From assembly GCA_019694685.1 (NCBI GenBank), contig JAIBBM010000015.1:1-64000 (forward strand): DNA of 64,000 bases. The letters are read 5' to 3'. Origin of the DNA: Leptospirales bacterium. GTDB taxonomy: Bacteria; Spirochaetota; Leptospiria; Leptospirales; Leptonemataceae. Below are positions 44,624-53,422 of the stretch, in pieces (the stretch's first letter is position 1; each line of letters begins with the position of its first letter). A program made the translations under genes and the position numbers. The notes under the pieces were generated by a model, which was given only the letters and a program-made list of their open reading frames with translations, made no database searches and was not told the origin of the DNA.

Positions 44624-44947
44624 GTGCACGCTGAAATCCACAAAGACGGGACCACCTTAATCCTGCGCGCCGTGTATCCGCGTCTGGACGGGGGCAACCA
44701 TCTGCTCAATGCACTCAAGTCTGGCCCGTGGCTGGAAGGGGACGTTGAGGCAGTGGAGATTGATTTTGGCGATGTAGAATACCTCAATTCGCTCGGGATT
44801 ACAGAACTTGTGACCATCCACAGACTGGTGCAGGAGCAGACGCGCGGGAAAACAAGGTTTCGTTTCTTCAATGTGGACCGCAAGATTCGTACGATTCTTG
44901 AGCTTGTGGAAGTTCAAAAGATTGCTGAAATCGTTCCGAGACCTTAA
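44624..44947 (+). CDS. STAS-domain (anti-sigma antagonist-like) protein
   Basis: Protein of 107 residues from the GTG at 44624. STAS features: TTLILRAVYPRL, VEAVEIDFGDVEYLNSLGITEL with the S-L-G position for phosphorylation, and a terminal helix RKIRTILELVEVQKIAEIV. Likely a partner in a serine-kinase/phosphatase signalling switch; no kinase is adjacent. Confidence 0.8.
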   Translation: MHAEIHKDGTTLILRAVYPRLDGGNHLLNALKSGPWLEGDVEAVEIDFGDVEYLNSLGITELVTIHRLVQEQTRGKTRFRFFNVDRKIRTILELVEVQKIAEIVPRP

Positions 44948-45653
44948 ATTCAGCCTTTTTCCCTTAATAATTGCAGTTGTAGGAGCTCCTACATCTTGTG
45001 CGAGCTCCCAGATCTGGCAAAGAGAACAGACTTTGTTCGGGTTTGATGTGGCCGGGCCAGTCAATGCGCGAACAAGGGAGAACCTCGAAACACTCGCCCG
45101 GACGCGGGAAGCCTGGGCCAGGTTTTTTCCAAAAAGAGAGGGGATCCGGATCCAGATGCACGCTGGAATGATGCTTCCCGGCGCGTACGATTCATCCGCA
45201 GACATTGCCTACTTGAACCCGCAGTTTGATCAAGACAGCTTTCGCCATGAACTGGCGCATGCTTTGATCTGGCGCAACGCAGGTGACGTTCCCTACTGGT
45301 ACCAGGAAGGAGCAGCGTACTTTTTGCAGTCTGCGGGAGAAGCCAGATGCGGCGGAACTGTGATGCTTTCCAAAAAGATGGCAGAGCGCGCGCTTGGTAG
45401 GATCCAATCGAAACAAGACGCTCTCCCCTGGGATGCAGTCGATCTGGGAGATCGCTCCAGTGCCCTGGACACAGCGGCATTGTCCGCTGCATTCTTCTTG
45501 TTTGCATGGAGCAAGCGCGATCTGGAAGGACTCCTGAAGACGCCGCCGCAGATGAAGGGTCCACCACCCTGGCTCAATGATCACGCCGACTTCGAAAAAT
45601 CTTTTCGCGCGTTTCTTGAAACGGGACTCTCCAAGCCTGTCCCGGGTTGCTGA
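44922..45653 (+). CDS. Lipoprotein with peptidase-MA-like zinc motif
   Basis: Protein of about 243 residues from TTG 44922, which has GGAAG upstream and yields a clean signal peptide with lipobox APTSC; an ATG at 44871 gives 17 more residues. The mature part has the zinc motif HELAHAL in SFRHELAHALIW and EGAAYFLQ, as in gluzincin (peptidase-MA-like) proteins. It lies 4 bases from the end of the convergent rmuC gene. The palindrome at 44978-44993 falls in its signal-peptide codons. Confidence 0.7.
   Translation: MLKSFRDLKFSLFPLIIAVVGAPTSCASSQIWQREQTLFGFDVAGPVNARTRENLETLARTREAWARFFPKREGIRIQMHAGMMLPGAYDSSADIAYLNPQFDQDSFRHELAHALIWRNAGDVPYWYQEGAAYFLQSAGEARCGGTVMLSKKMAERALGRIQSKQDALPWDAVDLGDRSSALDTAALSAAFFLFAWSKRDLEGLLKTPPQMKGPPPWLNDHADFEKSFRAFLETGLSKPVPGC
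44978..44993. repeat. Perfect palindrome TGTAGGAGCTCCTACA
   Basis: A perfect 16-base palindrome. It is the best copy of the recurring word GTAGGA-NN-TCCTAC described in the findings. Here it encodes V-G-A-P-T in the lipoprotein signal peptide. Confidence 0.7.
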
Positions 45654-45657
45654 TGAA

Positions 45658-46953
45658 CTATTTCAAGCCGAGTAGTTCCTGGGATTCATCTCCGTTCATT
45701 TCTATTTCGGATCCACCTTCGTCCAGGCGAAGTCTGCCTGCCTGACCCAGACGTTTTTGAATTTTATCAGCGCGCCCCCTGGCGCTCTCTATGCTATCCG
45801 TTGCTTCTTGAAGTTTCTTTTGCGTTTTGTCGAGTAACGTCCCGAATTTGCTAAATTCATGCTGGACCTGTTCCAGTAGCTTCCACGCTTCGCTGGACCT
45901 TTTTTGAATCGCGAGCGTGCGAAAGCCCATTTGAAAAGCATTCAGAAGGGCGGCCAGTGTAGTGGGTCCTGCAATGGCGATGCGGTAGTCCGACTGGATG
46001 CTCGAAGCGAGCCCGGGCCTTCGAATGACTTCTGCGTACAGACCTTCTGTTGGAAGGAACAGGATCGCATAATCGGTAGTATGCGGAGGTTCAATGTATT
46101 TCTCTGCGATTTCCTTCGCGGATTTTTTGATGAACGCTTCCAGTTCTCTCGATGCTTTTTCTGCAAGTTCGACGTCAGCTTTTTCCTGCGCGTCACCCAG
46201 CCTTTCAAACAATTCTTGAGGAAATTTGGAGTCCACCGGAAGCCACATGACTTCATCGCGAATAGGAATCTTAATTGCGAATTCTACAAATTCTGTTCCA
46301 CCGCTTCTGGTTCGCACATTCTTCTGGTACTGATCCGGTGATAAGATTTGTTCCAATAAAAGTGATAGCTGAATTTCTCCCCAGGTGCCCCGTGTTTTCA
46401 CATTCGTGAGAACTTTCTTGAGGTCTCCCACTCCAATCGCCAGATTTTGCATTTCTCCGAGGCCTTTGTGTACCTGATCGAGTCTGTCGCTGACCACTCG
46501 GAATGATTCACTGAGCCGTCTTTCGAGAGTGGACTGAAGCTTCTCGTCCACAGTGGCACGCATTTGATCTAGCTTCTTTACGTTTTCTTCCTGGAGCGCG
46601 CGCAATCGCTCTTCCACTGCTTTGCGCATTGTATCGAGACTCTGCAGTTGCAACCGCGACATTTCTGTAAGTCGGGTTCCACTTGAGTCTGTGGTTTTCT
46701 GGAGAGTGGTCTGGATTTCTTCGCGACCAGTTTTTGCGAGGATGGAATTCTCCTGGCGGCTGCGCGCCGCTTCCTCGCGAAGAGTTCGCTCCAGCTTTTC
46801 TATGAGGCGATCCTGAGCGTCGAGGCGAACGAGGATTTCGCGGTCCGGTCCGTGCTGATCTGCTTTGCGAAGAAACGTGAGTAGAACGAGCAGTAGAATT
46901 CCGCAAGTGGCCAGAACGTTAAAAACGATGAGAAGTTCGGTCATGGTCAGCAT
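45658..46953 (-). CDS. rmuC: DNA recombination protein RmuC
   Basis: Protein of 431 residues. N-terminal membrane segment LLIVFNVLATCGILLLVLL, long coiled coil at about 35-190, then the RmuC nuclease-like domain (KTRGTWGEIQLSLLLEQIL, DSKFPQELF, YIEPPHTTDYAILFLPTEGLYAE). Thought to limit DNA inversion at short repeats. Converges on the lipoprotein gene. Confidence 0.95.
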   Translation of the reverse strand: MLTMTELLIVFNVLATCGILLLVLLTFLRKADQHGPDREILVRLDAQDRLIEKLERTLREEAARSRQENSILAKTGREEIQTTLQKTTDSSGTRLTEMSRLQLQSLDTMRKAVEERLRALQEENVKKLDQMRATVDEKLQSTLERRLSESFRVVSDRLDQVHKGLGEMQNLAIGVGDLKKVLTNVKTRGTWGEIQLSLLLEQILSPDQYQKNVRTRSGGTEFVEFAIKIPIRDEVMWLPVDSKFPQELFERLGDAQEKADVELAEKASRELEAFIKKSAKEIAEKYIEPPHTTDYAILFLPTEGLYAEVIRRPGLASSIQSDYRIAIAGPTTLAALLNAFQMGFRTLAIQKRSSEAWKLLEQVQHEFSKFGTLLDKTQKKLQEATDSIESARGRADKIQKRLGQAGRLRLDEGGSEIEMNGDESQELLGLK

Positions 46954-47035
46954 GATACCGTGTCACTGTGTCAGAAATGATCGTTTTTCATATTTTTTTT
47001 GAACGAGAACGTAGTTTTTTTTGTCCATTCTTCGT

Positions 47036-47836
47036 ATGTGGAGAGATCCAAGACACTATCAACTGGGCGCGCTTTATTCTTTGTTTCTATATGGTGCCTT
47101 TGCGCTGGGGTTTGATGTTAAGCCGTTGCATGTGGTTTTGACGATCGCAACTGCGGTGACTACTCAGGTGCTTTTCAGTTGGATTTTTCGAGTCCCTGTG
47201 GAGCTGCGAAGTGCTCTGATTACATCTTGTTCTCTCTGTCTTTTGCTTCGCTCCAGTGTCTGGTGGGTTCCAGTGTTTGCCGCCTTTGTGGCGATGGGAA
47301 GCAAGTTCGTGCTCCGGTGGAACGGAAAACACATCTTCAATCCAGCGAATGGTGCAATCATTCTGTGCTTGCTCGTGTTTGACAACGCGTGGGTTTCACC
47401 GGGCCAATGGGGCAACACAGCTTTCTTCGGATTCCTGTTTGCATGTCTTGGCGGGCTCGTTGTCATGCGTGCGAAACGTGCGGACGTAAGTCTTGCATTC
47501 CTATTCTTTTACTCCGCGATGATTTTCGCAAGGTCTCTGTATCTGGGTGAGCCAATGACGATTCCGATCCACAGACTGGAAAGCGGCGCCCTTCTTTTGT
47601 TTACATTCTTTATGATTTCAGATCCGAAAACAACGCCCAATTCTCGCGTTGCCAGAATTCTATACGCGTTTCTGGTTGCCGCGGGAGCATACTACGTGAC
47701 TTTTAAGATGTTTCGCACGAACGGTCTTCTCTGGTCGCTTGTGATCGTTTCGCTTCTGGTGCCATTCATGGATTTGCTATTTCGCGGTGAGATTTACCAA
47801 TGGAGAAAGAAAGATGAAGTTCAGTTCAGCAGTTAA
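47036..47836 (+). CDS. RnfD/NqrB-like membrane protein
   Basis: Protein of 266 residues with nine or so hydrophobic segments. Visible signature: GKHIFNPANGAIILCLL and LESGALLLFTFFMISDPKTTP, which match the RnfD/NqrB family. The threonine that carries covalent FMN in RnfD is replaced here (SGALLL), so flavin attachment is unlikely. ATG at 47036 used; a TTG at 47021 is possible. It overlaps the DUF2330 gene by 23 bases, and the two are likely coupled. Confidence 0.8.
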   Translation: MWRDPRHYQLGALYSLFLYGAFALGFDVKPLHVVLTIATAVTTQVLFSWIFRVPVELRSALITSCSLCLLLRSSVWWVPVFAAFVAMGSKFVLRWNGKHIFNPANGAIILCLLVFDNAWVSPGQWGNTAFFGFLFACLGGLVVMRAKRADVSLAFLFFYSAMIFARSLYLGEPMTIPIHRLESGALLLFTFFMISDPKTTPNSRVARILYAFLVAAGAYYVTFKMFRTNGLLWSLVIVSLLVPFMDLLFRGEIYQWRKKDEVQFSS

Positions 47837-49124
47837 GTATTCCACCGTCGCCCTTGCGATTGTTACTTCTGTGGAAGTTGTGTACGCGTTTTGCGGCTTC
47901 TATGTGGCGAAAGCGGACACGAAGTTGTTCAATCAGGCGTCGAGCGTGGTGCTGGTTCGCGACGGAGATAGAACGGTTCTTACTATGTCCAATGACTTTC
48001 AGGGAGACCCGAAGGAATTTGCACTTGTGGTTCCAGTTCCTACGTTTCTTGAGAGAGGCCAGATCAATGTAGGCGATCCCGCCGTCATCGCTCATGTAGA
48101 TGCGTTCACTTCCCCAAGGCTGGTGGAGTATTTTGATTCTGATCCATGCATGGTTGAATATGAACGCGATGACGTGCGAAGAGCAGAAGTGCCGTCCGCA
48201 AATACGCAAGGACCTGGAAGACACAACGACCTGGGTGTAAAGGTCGAGGCTAAGTATACCGTGGGAGAATACGATATTCTGATTCTATCCGCGAAGGAAA
48301 GCGGCGGTCTCGAAACCTGGCTGAAGCAGAACGGATATAAAATTCCACCCGGCGCCTCAGAGGTCCTGGGAAGCTACATCAAGCAAAATATGAGGTTCTT
48401 TGTTGCGAAGGTGAATTTGAAGGAGAAAGCAAAGACCGGATTTACATACCTTCGTCCGCTTCAGATTGCATTCGAATCGCCTAAATTCATGCTCCCGATC
48501 CGACTGGGCACCGTGAATGCAAATGGGCCACAGGAATTGTTCGTTTTCGCAATCACAAAGCAGGGGCGCATTGAAACCACGAACTATCGCACAGTCCGAC
48601 TTCCTACTGATATCAATGTGCCGGAATATGTAAAAAGCGAATTTGCCGATTTCTATAAGTCCATGTTTGCTGAAATGGTTCGCAAAGAAGACATGCGCGC
48701 GGTTTTTCTTGAGCATGCGTGGGATATGAGCTGGTGCGATCCATGTGCCGCCGATCCTCTCTCTCCCGCAGAGCTGAAAAAACTTGGAGTATTCTGGGTG
48801 AAGGAATCCGAGGGTGGGGCTGTTCCTGCCTTTGTGACTCGGCTGCATGTCCGCTACGACCGTGCGCATTTTCCGGAGGACCTGGTATTCCAACAAACGG
48901 GTGATAAGGCGAACTTTCAAGCTCGCTATATTATGCAGCATCCGTTTAAAGGTGCCACCTCTTGCCCGGCAGGAGAGCGTTACAAATCACAGCTCGTCGT
49001 TCGTCAGAATCAGGAAGCTGAGAACCTTGCAAAGCTCACCGGTTGGGATATAGAAGCGATTCGCAAGAAGATCGGTATCATGAAGGCGACAGAGAGAAAA
49101 TGGTGGCAGAATCTCTGGGATTAA
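47814..49124 (+). CDS. Exported DUF2330 protein
   Basis: Protein of 436 residues from the ATG at 47814 with GGAGAAAGA upstream. Signal peptide ends near VYAFCGF. The DUF2330 start is clear: FCGFYVAKADTKLFNQAS and VLVRDGDRTVLTMSNDFQGDPKEFALVVPVP. The family is widespread and nearly always encoded beside an RnfD-like gene; the biochemical role is unknown. Six cysteines in the mature part (e.g. WCDPCA) suggest disulfides. Confidence 0.88.
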   Translation: MKFSSAVKYSTVALAIVTSVEVVYAFCGFYVAKADTKLFNQASSVVLVRDGDRTVLTMSNDFQGDPKEFALVVPVPTFLERGQINVGDPAVIAHVDAFTSPRLVEYFDSDPCMVEYERDDVRRAEVPSANTQGPGRHNDLGVKVEAKYTVGEYDILILSAKESGGLETWLKQNGYKIPPGASEVLGSYIKQNMRFFVAKVNLKEKAKTGFTYLRPLQIAFESPKFMLPIRLGTVNANGPQELFVFAITKQGRIETTNYRTVRLPTDINVPEYVKSEFADFYKSMFAEMVRKEDMRAVFLEHAWDMSWCDPCAADPLSPAELKKLGVFWVKESEGGAVPAFVTRLHVRYDRAHFPEDLVFQQTGDKANFQARYIMQHPFKGATSCPAGERYKSQLVVRQNQEAENLAKLTGWDIEAIRKKIGIMKATERKWWQNLWD

Positions 49125-49136
49125 TCATCCCGGAGC

Positions 49137-50486
49137 ATGCGCACTTTATACATTGAATGCGTCTCCGGAATTGCCGGAGACATGTTCGCGTCTGCGTTTC
49201 TGGACGCTGGATTGATTTCGCGACAAGAAGTGGAGGATCTTCCTCGAAGGATCGGTTGGCCAGATGTAAAGATAGAGGTCAGTTCAGTGGTGCGCGCCAC
49301 CATGAAAGCTACATCGATCGATGTATCGGCGCAGGGCGAATCGTGGAAGCAATCGCTCAAAGAATCCGCGAGCGCCCCCATACCCTCGGGCAAGATAGAA
49401 ATTCGCGGCAAAGCTCACGAGGCAACACATTCGCTTTCAGCCCGCCCGGTTCATTCAGATGGGGGGGCGGGTTCTCCACTGCACAATCATATGCACGGAG
49501 ATTCGCATGGACATACTCATGGCCATTCGCACGGGGGCACTCACGCAAATGCAGACGGATGGCATACGCAATATGCGGATCTGGATCGATTCCTGGCCAC
49601 GCGCGACCTACCGATAGGCGTCATTGAGAAGGCTCGTAGCATCTTTTATAACCTTGGGCGGGCGGAAGCGGAAGCTCATGGGATGGCAATCGAATACGTA
49701 GCATTCCACGAAGTGGGCGCTTACGACAGCATCATCGATGTGCTTCTGGCAGCCATTTGTATAGACCGTATTGGAGTGGATCAAGTGGAATGTTCGTCCA
49801 TACCGGTAGGACGCGGGATGATTCAAATCGCTCATGGTTTGCAGCCTGTGCCTCCACCGGCCAGTGCGAATCTTCTTCGCGGTATGCCAGTGGCTCCCGT
49901 TCCGATTGCCATTCAGAAAGAAAATGTGGAGCTTGCGACGCCTACGGGGCTTGCGATTTTGAAAACCCTGGAACCCCGCTTTCGCTGGGATTGGCCGAGC
50001 GGAATTCTGGAGAACGCGGGAATGGGTGCCGGGCATATGGACTTTCCTGGTTTTCCAAACGTCGTTCGCATTGGTGTGTTTTCTAGTGGTGTTGCGGCCG
50101 ATTCTTCCAACTATGCGAAGGAGACAGTATGCCAGCTAACGTTTAATGTGGACGATCAAACGGGAGAGGAAACCGGACGATTCATTGATCGCGCAATGAA
50201 GGAAGGTGCGCTGGACATTCAGGTGATACCTGCGACCGGAAAGAAGGGCAGACCTTCTATGGTGATTCAATTGCTTGCACGTGAAGAACAAAAGGACAGG
50301 ATGATCGATCTTGTCCTTCGCAGCACACGTTCCTTTGGTGTTAGGGTGGAAAAGGTTGAGCGTTATAGATTGGAGACCCGGTTTGAAGAGCGGGACGTGC
50401 AGGGTAGTAAAGTAAAGTATAGAATCGGAACGAACCTGGCTGGAGCATTCATAAAAGAAAAGCCGGAGTTTGACGACCTGCCGTAG
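49137..50486 (+). CDS. larC: LarC nickel-insertion protein
   Basis: Protein of 449 residues that inserts nickel into the pincer cofactor of lactate racemase. Family features: CVSGIAGDMFASAFLDAG, His-rich segment 116-143 (HNHMHGDSHGHTHGHSH), FHEVGAYDSIIDVL and ELATPTGLAILKTL. It is one continuous gene, not split by a frameshift as in some lactobacilli. No larA, larB or larE in this window. Confidence 0.93.
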   Translation: MRTLYIECVSGIAGDMFASAFLDAGLISRQEVEDLPRRIGWPDVKIEVSSVVRATMKATSIDVSAQGESWKQSLKESASAPIPSGKIEIRGKAHEATHSLSARPVHSDGGAGSPLHNHMHGDSHGHTHGHSHGGTHANADGWHTQYADLDRFLATRDLPIGVIEKARSIFYNLGRAEAEAHGMAIEYVAFHEVGAYDSIIDVLLAAICIDRIGVDQVECSSIPVGRGMIQIAHGLQPVPPPASANLLRGMPVAPVPIAIQKENVELATPTGLAILKTLEPRFRWDWPSGILENAGMGAGHMDFPGFPNVVRIGVFSSGVAADSSNYAKETVCQLTFNVDDQTGEETGRFIDRAMKEGALDIQVIPATGKKGRPSMVIQLLAREEQKDRMIDLVLRSTRSFGVRVEKVERYRLETRFEERDVQGSKVKYRIGTNLAGAFIKEKPEFDDLP

Positions 50487-50494
50487 TTCAGCAT

Positions 50495-51376
50495 ATGCGG
50501 GAGTACTTCTATAGAATTGATTCGCGTGGGCGAGTGATTCATGACGGCACGGAGATTTCGGATGAAGGATTTCTCAATTTCTTCTTCGAGAGACTGCGCG
50601 ACAACGATACGGGACTCCACAGTGATTTTTCATTTGTCTCTCCTTGCGGCAATGAAATGAATTTCATAAAGCCAGATCTTTTTCCGATCGTTTTTTCAAA
50701 ACGATCCGGAGATCGTCTCTTCTATGCGCCCGGTCTTTCTGTTGCACTCGATCTAAATAGGATGCGATATTCTGAGAAGCTGATCCTTCATCCTGCGCCG
50801 ATTGGCACCTTTGGGTTGTTAGGCGCTGATCTTGCGCTCGAATTTGGCCGGGATATCGAACCATGGGGTCCGTTTCTGTCCTATCGCGTTGGACGGTCGC
50901 CTCCTGCCATGGCAGATTCAATGTTTGTGATCGAGCCTCTGGAGCGATCGGCAGGGACCGAACACCTCGAGATCATTCGGTCAGATCCTTCGGTTCAATG
51001 CTTTGGATGCGGCGGTGCAAACGCAGCTGGATTGGCGTTGCCTTTCATCTTTGATCCGCGAGCCAACACTGCGCGAAGCTGGTTTAAGCCTCCAGCCTGG
51101 ATGGCCGGGCATCCGTCCTGGATGCACGGCGGTTTCATAAGTCTACTGCTGGATGAGGTTTGCGCGAAGGTGCTTCGCGGATTGCAGAGAAAGGGAGCGA
51201 CGGTCGAGCTCAATGTTGCGTTCCGTAAACCCGTGCCGCTGGGGCATGAGATTGAACTGCTGGCCAAACTCGAAACCATAGAAGGTAGAAGGATTCGGGT
51301 GCAGGGTTCCATCCTCGCCGAAGGGCATGTGCGAGCAGAAGCTCAGGCTCTTTTCGTGGAGTTGCTCAGCGCCTGA
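50495..51376 (+). CDS. Fusion of UPF0598 (DUF4505) domain and hotdog thioesterase
   Basis: Protein of 293 residues. Residues 1 to about 140 match UPF0598, the family of human C8orf82: REYFYRIDSRGRV, SFVSPCGNEMNFIKPDLFPIVF and KLILHPAPIGTFGLLGADLALEF. Residues about 160-293 form a hotdog-fold thioesterase: CFGCGGANAAGLAL, then the HGG motif in WMHGGFISLLLDEV. The N-terminal domain has no known function; fusion to a thioesterase suggests acyl-CoA or acyl-thioester chemistry. Nine bases follow the larC stop. Confidence 0.85.
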   Translation: MREYFYRIDSRGRVIHDGTEISDEGFLNFFFERLRDNDTGLHSDFSFVSPCGNEMNFIKPDLFPIVFSKRSGDRLFYAPGLSVALDLNRMRYSEKLILHPAPIGTFGLLGADLALEFGRDIEPWGPFLSYRVGRSPPAMADSMFVIEPLERSAGTEHLEIIRSDPSVQCFGCGGANAAGLALPFIFDPRANTARSWFKPPAWMAGHPSWMHGGFISLLLDEVCAKVLRGLQRKGATVELNVAFRKPVPLGHEIELLAKLETIEGRRIRVQGSILAEGHVRAEAQALFVELLSA

Positions 51377-52005
51377 CGGATTGCTTTTTCTGCTTTGGCG
51401 ATATTCATATCCAGCGAGTCTGTTGCGGCGATTCTAATCAACGTGGGACCCGCCTGCTCTTGTGCTACTTCCTGTAGGATCTCCTCATAGTTCGAGTGGA
51501 TCCTGTGCAATTCGTGGCTGGTTTCAAATATTTCGAGTTTTTCTCTGGTAGCGCTCACTCGGGCCAGGGCATCTTCGGGCGATATATCGAGATAGATGAG
51601 GACGTCCGGCTGTCGGAATTGATTCGTCTGGGAATGTAGGATCTCCTTCGCGTTCAGTTTTCCGGCGGATCCCTGGTAGGCCGCTGTTGAGTAAAGATAC
51701 CGATCCAGGAGAACGATCTCGCCTCTAGCCAGAGCAGGATTGATATTCGTTTCCAGGTCGATCCTTCTGTCTGCGCCGAACATTTCGAGCCACGCCTCCT
51801 GGGGCAGCGGTGAATGGTCCGTTAGATGCCTGCGTATGAGCAACCCGGATGCGAGTTTCGTGGGCTCGCATAGCGAAAGGACCGCATGATCCACCAGGGC
51901 TTTCCCGAGTCCAGTTACAAGAGTGCTCTTTCCCGATCCGTCAATCCCCTCTACGACTACAAACAACCCTGGCACAGGAGTGATTTGTGGAATAGAGCAG
52001 GGCAC
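51343..52005 (-). CDS. tmk: Thymidylate kinase
   Basis: Protein of 220 residues that phosphorylates dTMP to dTDP. P-loop EGIDGSGKSTL at 19-29, LDRYLYSTAAYQGSAGKL with the DRY motif, and the lid near RVSATREKLE. GTG start at 52005. Its end overlaps the tail of the fusion gene by 34 bases. It is the first gene of the segment rich in the GTAGGA word (copies at 51473 and 51635). Confidence 0.94.
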   Translation of the reverse strand: MPCSIPQITPVPGLFVVVEGIDGSGKSTLVTGLGKALVDHAVLSLCEPTKLASGLLIRRHLTDHSPLPQEAWLEMFGADRRIDLETNINPALARGEIVLLDRYLYSTAAYQGSAGKLNAKEILHSQTNQFRQPDVLIYLDISPEDALARVSATREKLEIFETSHELHRIHSNYEEILQEVAQEQAGPTLIRIAATDSLDMNIAKAEKAIRQALSNSTKRA

Positions 52006-52067
52006 TCAAGCGTTTTTGGCGGAAAGTGTTTGACTGCAGATCGTTCCGCACCGACGAACAGAAAGTC

Positions 52068-53378
52068 ATGAGACTTATGGGACGCATTTATCAGGTGATT
52101 TTCTGCCTTGTAGGCCTGGCCAATTTCGCGCTGGTTTTGTTTGATGCTACCTATTTGTGGAAACTTCCCTATACTCGTTTGACTGCTCGCGACCTGTACC
52201 TGGCTCACGCCCCCGATCTTGTTCGACGTTATGATCCGGTGAAAGGAATCGATGCGCATCGTTTTACAACCGCTTACCTGGCCCAGGCGGATCACGCCTT
52301 CGAGTTGTCCCAGGCCGGAAATTACAAAGATGCAGAAAAGGTGTACGCCGACCTGGCGGCCATGAGCCGCGAAGTGATTGATCAGCGTCCCGGATTCAGT
52401 CACTTCAGCATTGCGGAAAAAGATGGTACTTTGCAAGTAATCAAGAACGCGATGCGCGGTCACTTTGGCATTGAGTCTGCCAAGGACTCATTTGCGCGCT
52501 ACTGGTCCAGGGAGAATCTGGCACTCGATCGGATTGCAGCCGAGAAAGGGTTCTTCGACAGAGAAATTCGACCCTTGATGGCCCAGAACTATTTCAGATG
52601 GATCGACGAAGACGGTGAGATGCGCGATTACTTCTATAGGATCGATCTCTGGTTTGTGGCATTCTTCCTGGTCGATTTTCTGGCGCGCTGGGTGATTGCG
52701 ATTCGCCTGGGTCGTCATCGCAAATGGTACATGTTCCCGGTTCGCCATGGCGTTGAGATTTTCAATCTGGTTCCTCCCCATCATGCAGTGTGGATGAGGC
52801 TCCTTCGTGCCATTCCATTGTATTTGAGAATGAAAAAAGCCGGGATGATACCGGGCGAAGGCATCATGCCGGAGATCCTACATGACAACGCCGCCTTGAT
52901 CGCAGAGGAGATTTCCGGGCTCGTTCTTGTAAATATCCTTGATCAGCTGGCTGTTATGGTTCGAGATGCAAACCCCTCAGGAATCGTCCAGAGCGAGGTT
53001 GCTCAGGTGACGAAAGACCTTCTGGATTCTCAACTTGACCGCATAGCGGACACGGTCGTCCCCGATGTTGAGCCCCAGATTACCGGCCTTGTGATTCATT
53101 CCGTGTATCAGGCTATGGGGCCCTATTTGCGTACGCCTCTTGGCCCTGCGATTCGACTGGGCATGTATGCGGTGGAAGCCGCCATCAAGGACGGTTTGCG
53201 GTCGGCTCTGGTGAGCCAGGATGGTCGCGAGCAAATGAAAGGTATCCTTCGTAAATTCTTGAGCGAGGGGACGACCGAATTGACCGCCTCAGAAAACCTC
53301 GCTGTGATTCAAAACCAGTCTTCCATTCTTCTGGATCGAATCAAGCATGAGGTCCTACGCAGCCTTGACGAAGGGTGA
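52068..53378 (+). CDS. Membrane protein of unknown function
   Basis: Protein of 436 residues from ATG 52068. One hydrophobic segment at about 6-26 and another at about 192-212 (LWFVAFFLVDFLARWVIAI) followed by the basic WYMFPVRHGVEIFNLVPP and RLLRAIPLYLRMKKAG, a layout reminiscent of cyanobacterial ion-channel-like membrane proteins. The C-terminal 180 residues are helical and soluble. No catalytic motif. Divergent from tmk with 62 bases between starts. Confidence 0.7.
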   Translation: MRLMGRIYQVIFCLVGLANFALVLFDATYLWKLPYTRLTARDLYLAHAPDLVRRYDPVKGIDAHRFTTAYLAQADHAFELSQAGNYKDAEKVYADLAAMSREVIDQRPGFSHFSIAEKDGTLQVIKNAMRGHFGIESAKDSFARYWSRENLALDRIAAEKGFFDREIRPLMAQNYFRWIDEDGEMRDYFYRIDLWFVAFFLVDFLARWVIAIRLGRHRKWYMFPVRHGVEIFNLVPPHHAVWMRLLRAIPLYLRMKKAGMIPGEGIMPEILHDNAALIAEEISGLVLVNILDQLAVMVRDANPSGIVQSEVAQVTKDLLDSQLDRIADTVVPDVEPQITGLVIHSVYQAMGPYLRTPLGPAIRLGMYAVEAAIKDGLRSALVSQDGREQMKGILRKFLSEGTTELTASENLAVIQNQSSILLDRIKHEVLRSLDEG

Positions 53379-53422
53379 TTTTGGATTTTCGATAGCGCGG
53401 GTTATCGGGCAATGGCCATTCA

